Position numbers and translations under genes: made by a program. Below are positions 10,101 to 18,200 of a stretch of DNA of 64,000 bases, piece by piece. Numbering within the stretch: the first letter of the stretch is position 1; every line of letters begins with the position of its first letter. This DNA is from an uncultured Collinsella sp. (GTDB lineage: Bacteria; Actinomycetota; Coriobacteriia; Coriobacteriales; Coriobacteriaceae), in contig UQKQ01000005.1 in assembly GCA_900541645.1 (NCBI GenBank), positions 62,001 to 126,000 of the forward strand. The letters run 5' to 3'. Under the pieces are notes generated by a model. The model saw nothing but the letters and a program-made list of their open reading frames with translations, had not been told where the DNA came from and ran no database searches.

Positions 10101-10437
10101 CGGCGTGCACCCCACGCCAGGAAAGATCCTGTACACCTCAACGCACGATACGTCGACGCTGGCCGGCTGGTGTACGCGTTCCTTTGCGGGCGGCGATGAA
10201 CCGAGCGGTGTTGAGGTGGCGGCCAAGCTGATGAGCGACGCGCTGGCAAGCGACGCTCCCCTGGTGATGATGCCGCTGCAGGATGTCCTGGGGCTTGGCG
10301 ACGACGCGCGCATGAACGTTCCGGGCGTGGCCACGGGCAACTGGACCTGGCAGGCTAACGAGGCGAACATTGCAGCCGCCGAGGGCAAAACCGCACAGCT
10401 CCTGCGCAACAACCATAGATTCTGGGGCGAAGCGTGA
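7141..10437 (+). CDS. GH13 alpha-glucosidase/neopullulanase-like domain fused to GH77 4-alpha-glucanotransferase
   Basis: A 1098-residue two-enzyme fusion for maltodextrin breakdown. Residues 1-125 look like a starch-binding beta-sandwich. Residues 130-610 form a GH13 barrel: YQIFPDRYA, DGVFNHTG, nucleophile D351 in GWRLDVADE, acid/base E380 in LLGEVWE, and D455 in SSHDRPR. From about residue 645 a MalQ-type GH77 domain follows: VLPVNPTDF and SPYAGPSAFAGN, D908 in RLDHFLGF, E954 in FIAEDLG, and D1003 in STHDTSTLAGW. All catalytic positions look intact in both halves. GH13 would hydrolyse short branched or linear dextrins and GH77 would re-span them, complementing the phosphorylase upstream. 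There is no strong ribosome site before the ATG. Exact GH13 substrate is uncertain. Confidence 0.93.
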   Translation: MRLIHNSRLPQFRTPFGAVTTGTSVSLSVILEDADPNQATLTLRTWVDEIGESLYPMTHEGDGIFTVELECAEPCLIWYSFICNIEGQPEVRLGAPQGRTGGEGVTYNYAEVPSFQITVYKHREVRPEWYERGMVYQIFPDRYARDENWRERTLAEVKKPRNGIQRRIVEDWNEPPEYERAEDGSIKTWDFYGGSLKGIQNDLPRIAELGFTAIYLNPIFEAASNHRYDTADYTKIDPILGTEQDFTELCQAAEKLGISIILDGVFNHTGDDSIYFNRYGNYPGVGAWQSEDSPWRDAFYFHEDGSYDCWWGVGNMPAINENSELVRERLLGKDGVIRKWLRAGAHGWRLDVADELSDDFLAEIKKAVLAEKPDALLLGEVWEDASNKISYGHLRRYLQGSELDSAMDYPFRDMVIGFLMGYKNAYQAAEDIETLRENYPREALACALNLLSSHDRPRIISVLGGGPDESQLPESERSKWRLDDNSMGLAKSRFWLATLMQMTFPGVPSIYYGDEYGLEGLTDPGNRRTLPTKDQLHDFDTLAIVKNASAVRRALPFMVDGEIKAFALNDEVLAYTRTGKDGEAATVIINRSLRNSHRVTIPALGECASDVISGRECEIHNGTVTLDLYPLGSSIIYHHAEQRLQEPLDHGAGVVCHITSVPTDDGKPGTIGAPTRRFIDHLAAMGMRYWQVLPVNPTDFFRSPYAGPSAFAGNIDLLPESHEELAADFETWKARGGEDADPLYTAFKHRNADWLEKYCVYMAVKKYFEGESRHDWPADVARYNEHLIDDKRFHNEAELQAYMQYRFDLAWCELMNYAHKKGIEVIGDIPMYVSDDSADAWSEPENFWLSDTGKAIEISGAPPDNFAPEGQVWGNPTFRWDHMKQNGYSWWMDRLRRAFSLYDRVRLDHFLGFHSYFSIPAGKACAEGRWLAGPGKDLFQTAYDELGPLNFIAEDLGYLTPGVRAMASTCGFPGMDVLEFSDYDVRCGVHPTPGKILYTSTHDTSTLAGWCTRSFAGGDEPSGVEVAAKLMSDALASDAPLVMMPLQDVLGLGDDARMNVPGVATGNWTWQANEANIAAAEGKTAQLLRNNHRFWGEA

Positions 10438-10525
10438 TAAAACCCCCGATATAGGGTACAGTTACAGACGTTTGAATTCTTGCGGGCAGAGTAATCTGCC
10501 CGCTTTGTGCTGAAAAGGAAGTATT

Positions 10526-10762
10526 ATGGCGCGCTACGATTACAAGTGCTCGAGCTGCGGCAACGTGTTTGAGGTTGAGCATCCCATGTCCGAGACTCCC
10601 GAGGTCGTGTGCCCCAGCTGCGGTGCCCCGGCGGCCAAGACGTTCTCGGCCAGCGGCATTAAATTTGAGGGCAGTGGTTTCTACAACACCGACCAGCGAA
10701 GCGGCGGCTCCAGCACCAACGCCACGAGTGGCTGCTGCGCCAACTGCCCGCATAGCCACTAG
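10526..10762 (+). CDS. FmdB-type zinc-ribbon protein
   Basis: A 78-residue protein with the FmdB/CxxC regulatory-family N-terminus MARYDYKCSSCGNVFEVEH and a second CPSCG pair: four cysteines for one zinc ribbon. The C-terminus is Gly/Ser-rich and ends CCANCPHSH, a further Cys/His cluster that could bind metal. AAGGAAG lies just before the ATG. The function of the family is poorly defined, and the name comes from a putative regulator of formamidase. It appears to be a single-gene unit, closed by a strong terminator. Confidence 0.85.
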   Translation: MARYDYKCSSCGNVFEVEHPMSETPEVVCPSCGAPAAKTFSASGIKFEGSGFYNTDQRSGGSSTNATSGCCANCPHSH

Positions 10763-10767
10763 AAACC

Positions 10768-10804
10768 AATCAGCCCCGCGATCAACATGATCGCGGGGCT
10801 GATT
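10768..10804 (+). terminator. Intrinsic terminator after the zinc-ribbon gene
   Basis: AATCAGCCCCGCGATCA (10768-10784) pairs perfectly with 10788-10804 around a three-base loop, then TCTTTAG. It is nearly symmetrical, but the leftward rsmB gene ends beyond it at 10903. Confidence 0.85.
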
Positions 10805-10829
10805 CTTTAGCTACCCAGGCATCTCTATG

Positions 10830-10896
10830 AGTTGCGGTGAAATAAGGTCTGTTTGGCGGGTAGAAGCCGATATTCAATCCCTATTTCACCGCAACT
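10830..10896. repeat. Dispersed palindromic element, family A, copy 1
   Basis: AGTTGCGGTGAAATA (10830-10844) and its exact reverse complement (10882-10896) flank a 37-base spacer. The arms match those at 27081-27149 and 57873-57945. It lies between the zinc-ribbon terminator and the rsmB stop codon. Confidence 0.85.
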
Positions 10897-10902
10897 TAGT
10901 AG

Positions 10903-12303
10903 TTACTTGTGGACCAGCCTAGCGCAGAAGTGGCCGTCGTAGGAATCCGCGTTTACGGGCACGCTTTGGAAGAGGCCCCGATTGTTCTGGCGTACGGATA
11001 CGAGCTTCTTGGCCTGATCGAACTCGGGGAGCTGCAGAATCTGTGCCTCGGAGAGCGGCGCTACAGTAAAGCCGGTGCCCTCAGGAGAGTTCAAGAAAGC
11101 ATCCACCACCTGCGTGTTCTCCTCGTCGAAGACCGAGCACGTCGCATAGATGAGCTCGCCACCGGCAGCCACGCGCGCAGCAGCCTCTTTGAGCATCGTC
11201 AGCTGCAGCTTGGGCAGCTCGGTCGTAACGTCGTTCTCGGTCAGGCGCCACGGAATCTCGGGATGGCGGCGCATGGTGCCGGTGCCCGAGCACGGCGCAT
11301 CGATAAAGACCGTGTCGAACTTAACCGGCTCGCCAAGCATGGCATCAAACGATGTCAGTACTTCATCAAGCTCGCAGGCATCACCCGAAACCGTACGAAC
11401 GCCCTGAATACCGGCCTTATGCAGGCGAGCGAGATTCAGATCGCACTTGCGATCATGCAAATCGAGCGCCGTATGCTGACGCTCATAGCCCGCACGCTTG
11501 GCCTGGCACATCATCACATAGGTCTTGGTGCCACGACCGGCACCAATCTCAAGGCAGCTACCAGGGCGCGTGGCAGCTGTAGCGATAAGCTGCGCATTGA
11601 GATCAGATGCCACCGCGGCAGCACGCTCAAACACACCCGAAGCAACGGTAACCTGGGCATCAACCGGGGCATGGCAGCCCGGGAAGACAGGCGCGACGAG
11701 CTGCGAGATATACGGATCGGGCTTGGTCGCAAAGGCGTTCTCATGCAGGGCCAGCGGCGCGGGGGCCAGATTGCCGGCAAAGTTAAGTGCACCCTCTGGC
11801 GTGTCGAACGATGCCATAATGCGAGCGCACAGCCAACGCGGTAGACCCATCAGGCGCGACAGACGAACCAAGCGTCGCTCAGACTCATCCACATCGGACG
11901 CAGTGGCAAAGTCCTCAACGTTGTCCGCGACCTTATGCAGCACGGCATTGGCCAAACCGGCGGCAGACTTAGCTCCGCTGCGCACCAGCTCAACACCCTG
12001 ACTTACGGCAACGCGGCCAGGGGTATGAAGGTAGAGCATCTCGAAGGCCGAGATACGAAGCGCCATGCGAACACGCGGCGCAACCTTTTTAGGCTTATCA
12101 AGAAACTGATCGAGCAGCTCGTCCAAAATACCCTGCGTGGCGGCAACACCCAGCGCCAAGCGGGCGGCAAAAGCGGAATCACGCTGGTCAATAGCCTTGG
12201 CCGATGCGCGAGAGGACAGCACGTCACGCGCATACATACCGCGGCGATCGGCCTCCATTAGCACATCGAGCGCAAGCTTGCGTGCGGGAGACAGCTTGCT
12301 CAT
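10903..12303 (-). CDS. rsmB: 16S rRNA (cytosine-967-C5)-methyltransferase RsmB
   Basis: SAM-dependent m5C methyltransferase of the RsmB/Sun family, 466 residues. The N-terminal part is a NusB-like helical RNA-binding domain (SPARKLALDVLMEADRRG). The C-terminal Rossmann domain has the two cysteine motifs DAPCSGTGTMRRHPEIPW and ATCSVFDEEN, catalytic and release cysteines in this family. The ATG at 12303 overlaps the fmt stop as ATGA, giving translational coupling; an upstream in-frame ATG at 12318 lies inside fmt and is less likely. The pairing with fmt is conserved in many bacteria. Confidence 0.94.
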   Translation of the reverse strand: MSKLSPARKLALDVLMEADRRGMYARDVLSSRASAKAIDQRDSAFAARLALGVAATQGILDELLDQFLDKPKKVAPRVRMALRISAFEMLYLHTPGRVAVSQGVELVRSGAKSAAGLANAVLHKVADNVEDFATASDVDESERRLVRLSRLMGLPRWLCARIMASFDTPEGALNFAGNLAPAPLALHENAFATKPDPYISQLVAPVFPGCHAPVDAQVTVASGVFERAAAVASDLNAQLIATAATRPGSCLEIGAGRGTKTYVMMCQAKRAGYERQHTALDLHDRKCDLNLARLHKAGIQGVRTVSGDACELDEVLTSFDAMLGEPVKFDTVFIDAPCSGTGTMRRHPEIPWRLTENDVTTELPKLQLTMLKEAAARVAAGGELIYATCSVFDEENTQVVDAFLNSPEGTGFTVAPLSEAQILQLPEFDQAKKLVSVRQNNRGLFQSVPVNADSYDGHFCARLVHK

Positions 12304-13220
12304 GACAAAACACCCCACGAAAAATCGGCACCCTGCAGGCCAGCAGCCCAGGCAGAAGCAGCCATAGCACGCTTGCCATCAGGCTTAACCTCGAGCAGCT
12401 CAACCGTGCCATCGGAAAGACCAAGGTAAACACGCTTGGCCTTAACGAGAACCTGACCCTCGCCAAGCGACACATCAGCCGGCGCAGCATCGAGCACGCG
12501 CACGGTCTTGCCGGCAATCACGCAACGAGCAGGCGCGGTATCGGACGAGGCCAGCACATGACGCACGCAATCAAGCGCCGCCATTTGCGGATCCAGGCGC
12601 ATCTCCTGTTTAGAAATCTTGGCGGCATGGGTAACGAGCGCCTCATCCTGTTCAGTCCACACGGCGGTACCATCGGCAAGCGACGGCAGCGTATCGGCCA
12701 GCAGCTTACCGCCCAGCTCGCCAAGCTCCATCGTGAGCGCCTCGGCATGCTTACCGGCAACCGAGGTCGAGGCCTGCGCGCAATAAGCACCAGTATCAAC
12801 GCCATGCCCGATGCGCATGATAGAAACGCCGGCAACATCGTCACCAGCAAGAATGGCACGCTGAATGGGAGCAGCGCCACGCCAGCGAGGCAACAAGGAC
12901 GCATGAACATTCACAATACCAAGCGGCGCCATATGCAGCACCTCATCAGGCAAAATGCAGCCATAGGCAGCCACACAGAAAATATCGGCATCCGCAGCCT
13001 CGAGCTGATCGATAACATCCGCCGTCATACGATTTGCCTCAACAACCGGAAGACCAAGCTCAAGCGCCTTGGCCTTAACAGGAGACGGCTCCAACTTTTT
13101 ACCACGCCCGCGAACAGCATCGGGACGAGTAATGACAAGCGAAATCTCGTTCCCAGCCTCAAAAAGCGAAGTCAGTGAAGGCACAGCAAAATCAGGCGTA
13201 CCCATAAAGACAATACGCAT
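12300..13220 (-). CDS. fmt: Methionyl-tRNA formyltransferase
   Basis: Formylates initiator Met-tRNA using 10-formyl-tetrahydrofolate. The 306-residue protein begins MRIVFMGTPDFAVPSL and carries the catalytic core NVHASLLPRWRGAAPIQ with the essential Asn/His/Arg, followed by GVSIMRIGHGVDTGAY. A C-terminal OB-like tRNA-binding domain (VRVLDAAPADVS to the end) completes it. GAGGGGAGA precedes the ATG. It is followed by overlapping rsmB and preceded, across a 320-base gap, by def, whose product removes the formyl group later. Confidence 0.96.
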   Translation of the reverse strand: MRIVFMGTPDFAVPSLTSLFEAGNEISLVITRPDAVRGRGKKLEPSPVKAKALELGLPVVEANRMTADVIDQLEAADADIFCVAAYGCILPDEVLHMAPLGIVNVHASLLPRWRGAAPIQRAILAGDDVAGVSIMRIGHGVDTGAYCAQASTSVAGKHAEALTMELGELGGKLLADTLPSLADGTAVWTEQDEALVTHAAKISKQEMRLDPQMAALDCVRHVLASSDTAPARCVIAGKTVRVLDAAPADVSLGEGQVLVKAKRVYLGLSDGTVELLEVKPDGKRAMAASAWAAGLQGADFSWGVLS

Positions 13221-13329
13221 AAAGAACGTCTCCCCTCAACCAAAGCCGAGACGGCTACAAAGAACAGCGGAAAGCCAAGTACCCAGCCCATCCGCAATAA
13301 CAATTCAACAAGAACAAATATACCCAAAA

Positions 13330-13360
13330 CCAAAGAAAGAGCCGCAATAAAAGCAGCTCT
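13330..13360 (-). terminator. Possible terminator between def and fmt
   Basis: On the minus strand AGAGCTGC and GCGGCTCT pair over eight positions with one G-T wobble around TTTTATT, followed by TTCTTTGG. It is a moderately convincing intrinsic terminator. Confidence 0.5.
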
Positions 13361-13436
13361 TCCAACAAAGCAATTATCAGCGAAGACGCCCCTCCCTGGC
13401 CCACGGCACCCGGGCGAGACAAGCAGCGTCAACGTA

Positions 13437-13532
13437 GTCCCCGGGGCACCCGCCTATATCGTCCCGCGCGCAGTTTCGCAGCGCAGCGAGAATGTTTGAG
13501 CACGGTATGATATAGGCGGGTGCCCCGGGGAC
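13437..13532. repeat. 96-base palindromic element (family C)
   Basis: A 24-base arm beginning GTCCCCGGGGCACCCGCC (13437-13460) is repeated as an exact reverse complement at 13509-13532. The 48-base spacer is GC-rich on the left and AT-richer on the right. It sits eight bases beyond the def stop codon. Confidence 0.85.
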
Positions 13533-13540
13533 GGACAAAC

Positions 13541-14077
13541 CTACTCCGTCTCACCCGGTCGAGCGCCGCGGGCCAGGGCGTCCTGGTACTCCTTGACTGC
13601 CTTGAGCCTCTGCATGGGCTTCAGTCGCTCAAACATGGTGTTGCCGTGCAGGTGATCGATCTCGTGCTGCAGGCACACGCAGAACAGGTCGCCCGTGGCC
13701 TCATAACGAATCAGGTTGGCGTCCAAGTCGTACGCCTCGACGACGACATGGTCGGGACGCTCGATTTCGCAGCTAATGCCAGGAATGGAAAGACAGCCCT
13801 CGCTAAACGGCACCAGATGGTCGCTCTGCTCCACGATCACGGGGTTGATAAGCACGTACGGGTCGTAGTCGTTCTTGTCGCTATAGTCGCAGTCGATGGT
13901 GACAAGCTGAATGAGCTCGCCGATCTGCGGGGCAGCTAGGCCGCAACCACCGTTCTCGAACATCATCTTCTTCATCTTCTCGGCAAGCGCCTCGATCGCC
14001 GGGGTGATCTCCTCGATGACGGCGCACTCCTGGCGCAGACGAGGGTCAGGCGACAGTACGATTCCGTTGGCTTCCAT
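13541..14077 (-). CDS. def: Peptide deformylase
   Basis: Metal-dependent removal of the N-formyl group from nascent proteins. All three family motifs are present in the 178-residue protein: GCGLAAPQIG, EGCLSIPG (metal-binding Cys) and HEIDHLHG (two metal-binding His plus catalytic Glu). I place the start at the second ATG (14077), because GAAAGGA directly abuts the first (14083) but is correctly spaced for the second. priA lies immediately upstream and fmt downstream, the usual priA-def-fmt-rsmB neighbourhood. Confidence 0.95.
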   Translation of the reverse strand: MEANGIVLSPDPRLRQECAVIEEITPAIEALAEKMKKMMFENGGCGLAAPQIGELIQLVTIDCDYSDKNDYDPYVLINPVIVEQSDHLVPFSEGCLSIPGISCEIERPDHVVVEAYDLDANLIRYEATGDLFCVCLQHEIDHLHGNTMFERLKPMQRLKAVKEYQDALARGARPGETE

Positions 14078-14095
14078 GGCCATCCTTTCGGGTTG

Positions 14096-16549
14096 TTACA
14101 TCAAATCATAGGCGTCGACGTCAACGCTCACGCTCACGCCGCGCACAGAGCCCACCTCTTTGAGACAGGCGTCGATATCATCAGAGACATGGTACCCCAC
14201 GGGCGACTTCACAAGCAGATGGAAGCGGTAGCGGTCCTTGGCTCTCTCGATTACACACGAAGCCGGGCCCAGCACCTGCGGCACGGCACTCCCCGCCCGC
14301 AAAAAGTCGGGCGCGGCAGCATGCCAACGGCGCTTGAGGAGCTTTGCAATGCGCCCGATGTAGTCCTGCGCTTCGTCTCGGTTCGCCGACCACACCAAGA
14401 TGTTGACCAGGCGAACAAACGGCGGGTACAGCGCGTCGCGGCGCTGGTCCAGGTCGTAGTCGGTAAAGATCGAACGGTCATGCTCAGCGACGGCGCGAAT
14501 GACCGGGTCCTCGGGCAAGTAGGTCTGGATGATGACCTCGCCGGGGCGATCACCACGACCGGCACGGCCGGCGACTTGCTCCAGCAGATCGTAGGCGCGC
14601 TCCCCTGCGCGGAAGTCCGGCAGCTTGAGGGCGAAGTCGGCATTGACCACGCCCACGAGCGTGACCTCGGGAAAGTCGAGGCCCTTTGCGATCATTTGGG
14701 TGCCCAGCAGCACCGCGCAATCGGCGGCATCGAACTTCTCAAGCAGCTTTTTGTGCGCATCCTTGCCGCGCGTGGAATCGGCATCCATACGAATAATGGC
14801 GATGTCCTCGGGCAACATCTGGTGCAGTGCGTCCTCGATCTGCTGCGTACCCAGGCCCATTTTTGCCAGGTAGCGACTGCCACATTTGGGGCAACGGCTC
14901 GTGGGCGCGGGATACGGCTGCACGCGCCAAGACGAACCGCATGTGTGACACTGCAGCGTGTGCGTGCGCTCGTGATACGTAAGCGCGGTGGAGCAGTGGT
15001 TGCAGGTGGGGACGCAGCCGCACTCGCGGCACATAAGGAACGGCGCAAAGCCACGGCGGTTATGCAGCAACACGGCCTTCTCGCGGCGCTCGACCACACG
15101 CTCCAGGCCTTCCATCAGCGGTTTTGAGAACATAGAGCGGCTGCCGTGCGAGAACTCGCGGCGCAGGTCGGCAATGCGGACTGTCGGCAGCACGGCGTGT
15201 CCCGGGCGCTCGGGCATCTCGACGCGCGTCCAGGTGGCACCGTTATACGTGCCACGGCGGCAGCGGTCGAGGGCCTCAGTAGAAGGCGTGGCCGAGCCCA
15301 GCACGAGCGGGCAGCGATAGCGACGCGCCATCTCGGCCGCCACTTCGCGCGTATGGTAGCGCGGGCTGGAACCCTGCTTGTAACTGGTCTCGTGCTCCTC
15401 GTCGATGATGATAAGGCCCAAATCGCTGAGCGGGCAAAAGAGCGCCGAGCGGGCGCCCACGACCACGCGCGCGGCACCGCTGGCGACCATATCCCATTGG
15501 TCCAAGCGTTCACCGGCCGAAAGGCGCGAGTGGAAGACCGCAACCGTTTCGCCAAAGCGCGAGCGAAAACGGCCGACGGTCTGGGCCGTCAGCGAGATCT
15601 CGGGCACGAGCACGCATGCCGAACGGCCGGCGGCCAGCACGCGCTCAATCGCCGAAAGGTAAACCTCGGTTTTGCCGGAGCCGGTGACGCCGTCGACCAG
15701 CACCACGTCGCCATGAGCGTCCAGACGGGCGCGCTCAATCTGCGCGAGTGCCTGTTGCTGGCCGTTCGTGAGCGCGACCGGCGCCTTGCCGCTTGCCGAG
15801 GACAGCGTGGTCTGCTCGCTACAGCCACGCCAAGCACGGCGCTCCTCCACCACCACGACGCCGCGCCTTTCGAGCGCCTTGATGCTCGCTGACATGCTGT
15901 TGTAGAGCAGGTTGAGATCGCGCGTCGTGACCGGGCCGCACTGGAGCGCCTCGATGAGCTGACGCTGGCGGACAGCAGTCTTGGGCGGCGTATAGTCGAA
16001 ACCCTCGGGCGTGAGCATGACCCAGCGGTTTTGGATAGGCTTGACGGCGGGGCGCTCAACCGTCCACACGCCGTCGTCGCCCTTAACCACACGCGGGCTG
16101 CCGCCCGGGGGCAAGAACAGGCGCAGGCACTCGGAAAGCGTCGCGACATACTCGCGGCTCATCCAACGTGCGATACGGGCGGCCTCTGCGGTAAAGAGGG
16201 GCTTGCTGAGGATAGCCTCGATAGGCTTGATACGCGCGGGATCGAGAGCGTCGTCACCTTGCAGGTCGGCCAGCTCGGGCGCGATGTTGACGATGTAGCC
16301 CGCGGCCGCACGGTTGCCAAAATGAACTAGGACGGTGGAGCCGATCTGGACATCGTTGGCAAGTGACTGCGGAACGCCATAAGCAAACGGCTCGGACAGC
16401 GCACGCGTCGGGATGTCGAGGACCACGCTCGCATAGGCGGCGATGGGCTCAGGTGCAGGCTTAGGCTGAGCCGAGGCAGCGGCAGGCACTGGCTTCACCG
16501 GAACCTCCTCCGGTTCCGGCGAACCAAACAGCGACAGTTGCTCGGCCAC
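14096..16549 (-). CDS. priA: Primosomal protein N' (replication restart helicase PriA)
   Basis: Superfamily 2 helicase that recognises stalled forks and reloads the replisome. The 817-residue protein has an N-terminal fork-binding domain (VVLDIPTRALSEPFAYGVP), Walker A VDGVTGSGKTEVYL, the DEEH box in IIIDEEHETSYKQ, and a zinc-binding insert with paired cysteines (CRECGCVPTCNHC and CHTCG...CPKCG). The C-terminal helicase motif is QVAGRAGRGDRPG. Translation starts at GTG 16549, with AGGAGGT nine bases upstream. All helicase residues look intact. Confidence 0.96.
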   Translation of the reverse strand: MAEQLSLFGSPEPEEVPVKPVPAAASAQPKPAPEPIAAYASVVLDIPTRALSEPFAYGVPQSLANDVQIGSTVLVHFGNRAAAGYIVNIAPELADLQGDDALDPARIKPIEAILSKPLFTAEAARIARWMSREYVATLSECLRLFLPPGGSPRVVKGDDGVWTVERPAVKPIQNRWVMLTPEGFDYTPPKTAVRQRQLIEALQCGPVTTRDLNLLYNSMSASIKALERRGVVVVEERRAWRGCSEQTTLSSASGKAPVALTNGQQQALAQIERARLDAHGDVVLVDGVTGSGKTEVYLSAIERVLAAGRSACVLVPEISLTAQTVGRFRSRFGETVAVFHSRLSAGERLDQWDMVASGAARVVVGARSALFCPLSDLGLIIIDEEHETSYKQGSSPRYHTREVAAEMARRYRCPLVLGSATPSTEALDRCRRGTYNGATWTRVEMPERPGHAVLPTVRIADLRREFSHGSRSMFSKPLMEGLERVVERREKAVLLHNRRGFAPFLMCRECGCVPTCNHCSTALTYHERTHTLQCHTCGSSWRVQPYPAPTSRCPKCGSRYLAKMGLGTQQIEDALHQMLPEDIAIIRMDADSTRGKDAHKKLLEKFDAADCAVLLGTQMIAKGLDFPEVTLVGVVNADFALKLPDFRAGERAYDLLEQVAGRAGRGDRPGEVIIQTYLPEDPVIRAVAEHDRSIFTDYDLDQRRDALYPPFVRLVNILVWSANRDEAQDYIGRIAKLLKRRWHAAAPDFLRAGSAVPQVLGPASCVIERAKDRYRFHLLVKSPVGYHVSDDIDACLKEVGSVRGVSVSVDVDAYDLM

Positions 16550-16577
16550 GGATCCAGCACCTCCTATCCCATTCGTC

Positions 16578-16615
16578 TACAGAAACAAGAGCCCCGCTCG
16601 AGGTGAACGGGGCTC
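16578..16615 (-). terminator. Intrinsic terminator after gltX
   Basis: On the minus strand GAGCCCCG and CGGGGCTC pair across an 11-base loop, followed by TTGTTTCTG. It lies between the gltX stop and the priA start. Confidence 0.75.
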
Positions 16616-16638
16616 GGATACATACGTTTGCGCAGCGA

Positions 16639-18114
16639 TTACAGCGCCATCGTGCGGGCACGGTCGATGCGCGCCAGGCAGTCGTCGCGGCCGACGAGCG
16701 CCATGGTCTCGCCCAGCGGAGGGCTCACCATGTTGCCGCAAACGGCGACGCGCACGGCCTGGAACACCACGCGCTTCTTGAGGTCCATCTGCTCGGGCAG
16801 CGGCTCAAGCGCGGCGTCGATGTTCGCGGCGGTCCACTCGGTAACACCCTCGAGCGCGGCCTTGGCGGCGTCCAGAATGGCACCCATGCCCTCCTTGGCC
16901 AGGCCCTTGTTGACGGATTTCTCGTCATACTCGAGCGTCTCGGCCGTGGCAAAGATGGGAGCGGCGACGGTCACGGCGTCGGACGGCATCTTGGTGCGCG
17001 GCTTAACGATGGCGGCAAGCGCGTCGATCCAGTCCTCGCCGTACTCGACATTACCCTCGATGAGGCCTGCCTCGTGCAACTCGGGGACCATGATCTCGTC
17101 GGCAAACTGAGCATCGGACATGCCGTTGATGTACTCGGCATTGACCCAATCGAGCTTCTTGGGGTCGAAGGTCGCGGGGTTCTTGGAGATGCGGTCGAGC
17201 GAGAACTTGCTGGCCAGGACATCGCGCGGGATGATCGTGGTCTCGCCGTCGAGCGACCAGCCGAGCAGAGCCAGGTAGTTGACGAAGGCGTCGGACAGGT
17301 AACCGGCGTCGCGGTACTCCTCCACCGAGGTGGCGCCGTGGCGCTTGGAGAGCTTCTTGCCGTCGGCGCCCAGGATCATGGAGATGTGGGCGAACGTGGG
17401 CACGGGCGCGCCGAGAGCCTCGTAGACCATGACCTGACGCGGGGTGTTGGACAAGTGGTCGTCGCCGCGGATGACGTGGGTGATCTTCATCATGGCGTCG
17501 TCGACGACGGTCGCGAAGTTGTACGTGGGCGTGCCGTCGGAACGGAAGATGACAAAGTCGTCGAGCTCCTTGGCATCAAAGGTCACCTCGCCGTGGACGG
17601 CATCGTGGATGACGACGTCTCCGCGGTCCTCGGGCACCTTGATGCGCAGGACATAGGACTCGCCGGCCTCGATGCGACGGCGGGCCTCCTCGGGATCAAG
17701 ATCGCGGCAGCGGCGCTGATATCCCTGGAAGGGGTCCTTGCGCTCCTGCGCGGCCTTGCGGTCGGCGTCGAGCTGCTCCTTGGTGCAGAAGCAGGGATAG
17801 GCCTTGCCCTCGTCCCAAAGCTTCTGGGCGGCCTGCTTGTACAGGTCCAGGCGCTCGGTCTGGGCGTAGGGGCCAAAATCGCCGCCCACCTCGGGACCCT
17901 CGTCCCAGTCCAAGCCCAGCCAACGCATGGCGCGCAGGATGATCTGCGTGTTCTCGTCGGTGGAGCGGGTGGGGTCGGTGTCGTCGATGCGCAGGATGAA
18001 CGTGCCGCCGTTAGCACGGGCGAAAGCCCAGTTATAGATAGCGGTGCGGGCGCCGCCAATGTGCAGCTTGCCCGTCGGTGAGGGTGCAAAGCGGACGCGA
18101 ACGTCTGATGCCAT
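16639..18114 (-). CDS. gltX: Glutamyl-tRNA synthetase
   Basis: Class I aminoacyl-tRNA synthetase charging tRNA-Glu. The 491-residue protein starts MASDVRVRFAPSPTGKLHIGGARTAIYNW, with the HIGH-type signature HIGG, and has the KMSKS-type KLSKRHG loop. GAGGAG lies six bases before the ATG at 18114; the open frame continues upstream into the intergenic palindrome but without family similarity. Two tRNA-Glu genes for its substrate lie at 51.4 kb. Whether it also charges tRNA-Gln (non-discriminating type) cannot be told from motifs alone. Confidence 0.96.
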   Translation of the reverse strand: MASDVRVRFAPSPTGKLHIGGARTAIYNWAFARANGGTFILRIDDTDPTRSTDENTQIILRAMRWLGLDWDEGPEVGGDFGPYAQTERLDLYKQAAQKLWDEGKAYPCFCTKEQLDADRKAAQERKDPFQGYQRRCRDLDPEEARRRIEAGESYVLRIKVPEDRGDVVIHDAVHGEVTFDAKELDDFVIFRSDGTPTYNFATVVDDAMMKITHVIRGDDHLSNTPRQVMVYEALGAPVPTFAHISMILGADGKKLSKRHGATSVEEYRDAGYLSDAFVNYLALLGWSLDGETTIIPRDVLASKFSLDRISKNPATFDPKKLDWVNAEYINGMSDAQFADEIMVPELHEAGLIEGNVEYGEDWIDALAAIVKPRTKMPSDAVTVAAPIFATAETLEYDEKSVNKGLAKEGMGAILDAAKAALEGVTEWTAANIDAALEPLPEQMDLKKRVVFQAVRVAVCGNMVSPPLGETMALVGRDDCLARIDRARTMAL

Positions 18115-18200
18115 GGATATCTCCTCGATTGCAGGATGGATGTCTAACCGCACCAGTATAAAGCAACAATGCAACCTCCGCACAAAGGGCACCGACCTAC

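Larger units (their letters stand above)
13221..13540. other. Gap between def and fmt with a palindrome and a terminator-like hairpin
   Basis: No supported gene. It holds a 96-base palindrome next to def (13437-13532) and a leftward hairpin at 13338-13360: AGAGCTGC, seven-base loop, GCGGCTCT, then a T-rich stretch on the minus strand. The latter could end the priA-def transcript before fmt. Confidence 0.6.

Noticed and set aside
13172..13432. Leftward 86-codon hydrophobic open frame between def and fmt
   Set aside because: It overlaps the fmt start, lacks a good ribosome site, contains the terminator-like hairpin and has atypical codons. It is probably not a gene, though a small membrane protein cannot be fully excluded.
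16603..18081. Rightward 492-codon open frame opposite gltX
   Set aside because: Shadow of glutamyl-tRNA synthetase, with no domain signatures.
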